5,489 bases of DNA from Alphaproteobacteria bacterium. Lineage in GTDB: Bacteria; Pseudomonadota; Alphaproteobacteria; Caulobacterales; Caulobacteraceae. Of this stretch, positions 5,188 to 5,489 are shown piece after piece. The position numbers and the translations under genes were made by a program. The number at the start of each line of letters is the position of its first letter. Within the stretch, counting starts at the first letter, position 1. The DNA is taken from positions 1-5,489 of the forward strand of contig JAGWSE010000031.1 in assembly GCA_028869395.1 (NCBI GenBank). Reading direction: 5' to 3'. The notes under the pieces are model-generated. The model was not told where the DNA came from. It saw only the letters and a program-made list of their open reading frames with translations, and did no database searches.

Positions 5188-5195
5188 TTAACCAT
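5188..5195 (+). promoter_or_regulatory. CtrA-like half-site TTAACCAT
   Basis: TTAACCAT is an exact match to the half-site reported for the Caulobacter cell-cycle regulator CtrA. A second TTAACC occurs at 5313-5318, just before the lipoprotein start. The full TTAA-N7-TTAA arrangement is absent. The site lies 126 bases upstream of the lipoprotein ATG and about 37 bases upstream of the candidate hydrolase -35. Whether it is bound is inference. Confidence 0.35.
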
Positions 5196-5320
5196 ATGTC
5201 TCCATTCGATCCACTCGGGAGACTGGGCCGCAAGACGCGGGCCACCTCGGCCGTTGCCGGAACCTTCGCTTGCAAGCTCTCGTTTGTGGCGGGGTCAACT
5301 GGCGATTGGAGATTAACCCT

Positions 5321-5489
5321 ATGCGCAAGACGCTGAGCCTGCTCGTGATGGCGGGCGCCGCCCTCGCTCTCTCGGCCTGCGGGCACAACATGGAACAACG
5401 AGCCGCGACCGGCGGCGTGGCCGGCGCCGTGGTCGCCGGGCCGGTGGGCGCGGCGGTCGGTGCGGCCGGCGGCGCGGCCGTCGACGAAG
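5321..5489 (+). CDS. Glycine-zipper lipoprotein, N-terminal part (3' end outside window)
   Basis: ATG at 5321 opens a frame that remains open to the window edge (56 full codons). Residues 1-19 are a lipoprotein signal: basic MRK, a hydrophobic core LSLLVMAGAALA, then the lipobox LSAC with the lipidated cysteine at C20. From residue 31 there is a Gly/Ala/Val-rich stretch (GGVAGAVVAGPVGAAVGAAG), the GxxxG-like glycine-zipper pattern found in small outer-membrane lipoproteins of the YMGG/SlyB/OmpA-like type. GGAG at 5308-5311, 9 nt before the ATG, supports the start. The mature protein is probably anchored in the envelope; the residue after Cys is Gly, so outer-membrane sorting is expected by the usual rule (inference). 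The domain beyond the zipper is not in the window, so the family cannot be fixed. It is divergent from the cell wall hydrolase, an envelope neighbour. Confidence 0.85.
   Translation, partial: MRKTLSLLVMAGAALALSACGHNMEQRAATGGVAGAVVAGPVGAAVGAAGGAAVDE

Larger units (their letters stand above)
4967..5320. other. Divergent intergenic region between hydrolase and lipoprotein genes
   Basis: I find no convincing gene in this stretch. It is visibly less G+C-rich between about 5105 and 5215 than the coding regions and carries the upstream signals of two divergent genes. It holds two sets of inverted repeats on the hydrolase side (5009-5036 and 5071-5102), a CtrA-like half-site (5188-5195), a 6-bp inverted repeat GTCTCC/GGAGAC (5198-5203 and 5218-5223) and a perfect palindrome GCTTGCAAGC (5268-5277). 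TGTCGCC or its complement occurs at 5009-5015, 5030-5036 and 5176-5182. Confidence 0.7.

Noticed and set aside
4049..5191. A long open frame (380 codons) on the plus strand antisense to the cell wall hydrolase
   Set aside because: High G+C makes long antisense frames common. The hydrolase on the other strand has clear family motifs, while this product has low-complexity composition and no recognisable domain.
4967..5320. Small RNA or tRNA gene in the long intergenic region
   Set aside because: No cloverleaf, no conserved tRNA signals and no terminator-like hairpin with a T-run were seen.

Overview
This is a GC-rich window (roughly 70% G+C by eye) with alphaproteobacterial character, most like the Caulobacterales (Caulobacter/Phenylobacterium). 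The grounds are the nadB-nadC gene order, the protein types, and a TTAACCAT motif that matches the half-site of the alphaproteobacterial cell-cycle regulator CtrA. The taxonomic assignment is inference. No mobile element, CRISPR array, tRNA or rRNA was seen.

Layout. Positions 3-1168 hold the 3' end of nadB (L-aspartate oxidase) and a complete nadC (quinolinate phosphoribosyltransferase), joined by a 4-base ATGA overlap; both serve de novo NAD synthesis. Convergent to nadC, at 1768-1165, is a DEDDh 3'-5' exonuclease gene broken by a +1 shift in a C8 tract. All five catalytic residues survive across the two frames. Divergent from it is a two-gene cassette (1850-2261) of very small, extremely hydrophilic, probably disordered proteins of unknown function. 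A 23-bp near-palindrome lies between the exonuclease and this cassette.

Next comes a divergent pair built on one fold: a DJ-1/PfpI isonitrile hydratase-like enzyme (2969-2271, minus) and a GlxA/AraC-type regulator (3051-3992, plus). The regulator's N-terminal domain is itself a DJ-1 domain that keeps the same Asp and Cys positions. The regulator probably controls the enzyme, possibly by sensing a related ligand. Convergent to the regulator is a secreted SleB/CwlJ-type cell wall hydrolase (4966-3989). A roughly 350-base intergenic region with several inverted repeats and the CtrA-like half-site separates it from a partial glycine-zipper lipoprotein gene that runs off the window at 5489.

After nadC the transcription units alternate strand: exonuclease (-), small pair (+), inhA (-), regulator (+), hydrolase (-), lipoprotein (+). 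Two of the three convergent junctions have stop codons interleaved in a single CTAG; the third has 9 bases between stops. The strongest leads are the frameshifted exonuclease, the uncharacterised small-protein pair with its palindrome, the paired DJ-1 enzyme and regulator, and the structured region upstream of the hydrolase. No clearly new multi-gene defence or biosynthetic system was found.
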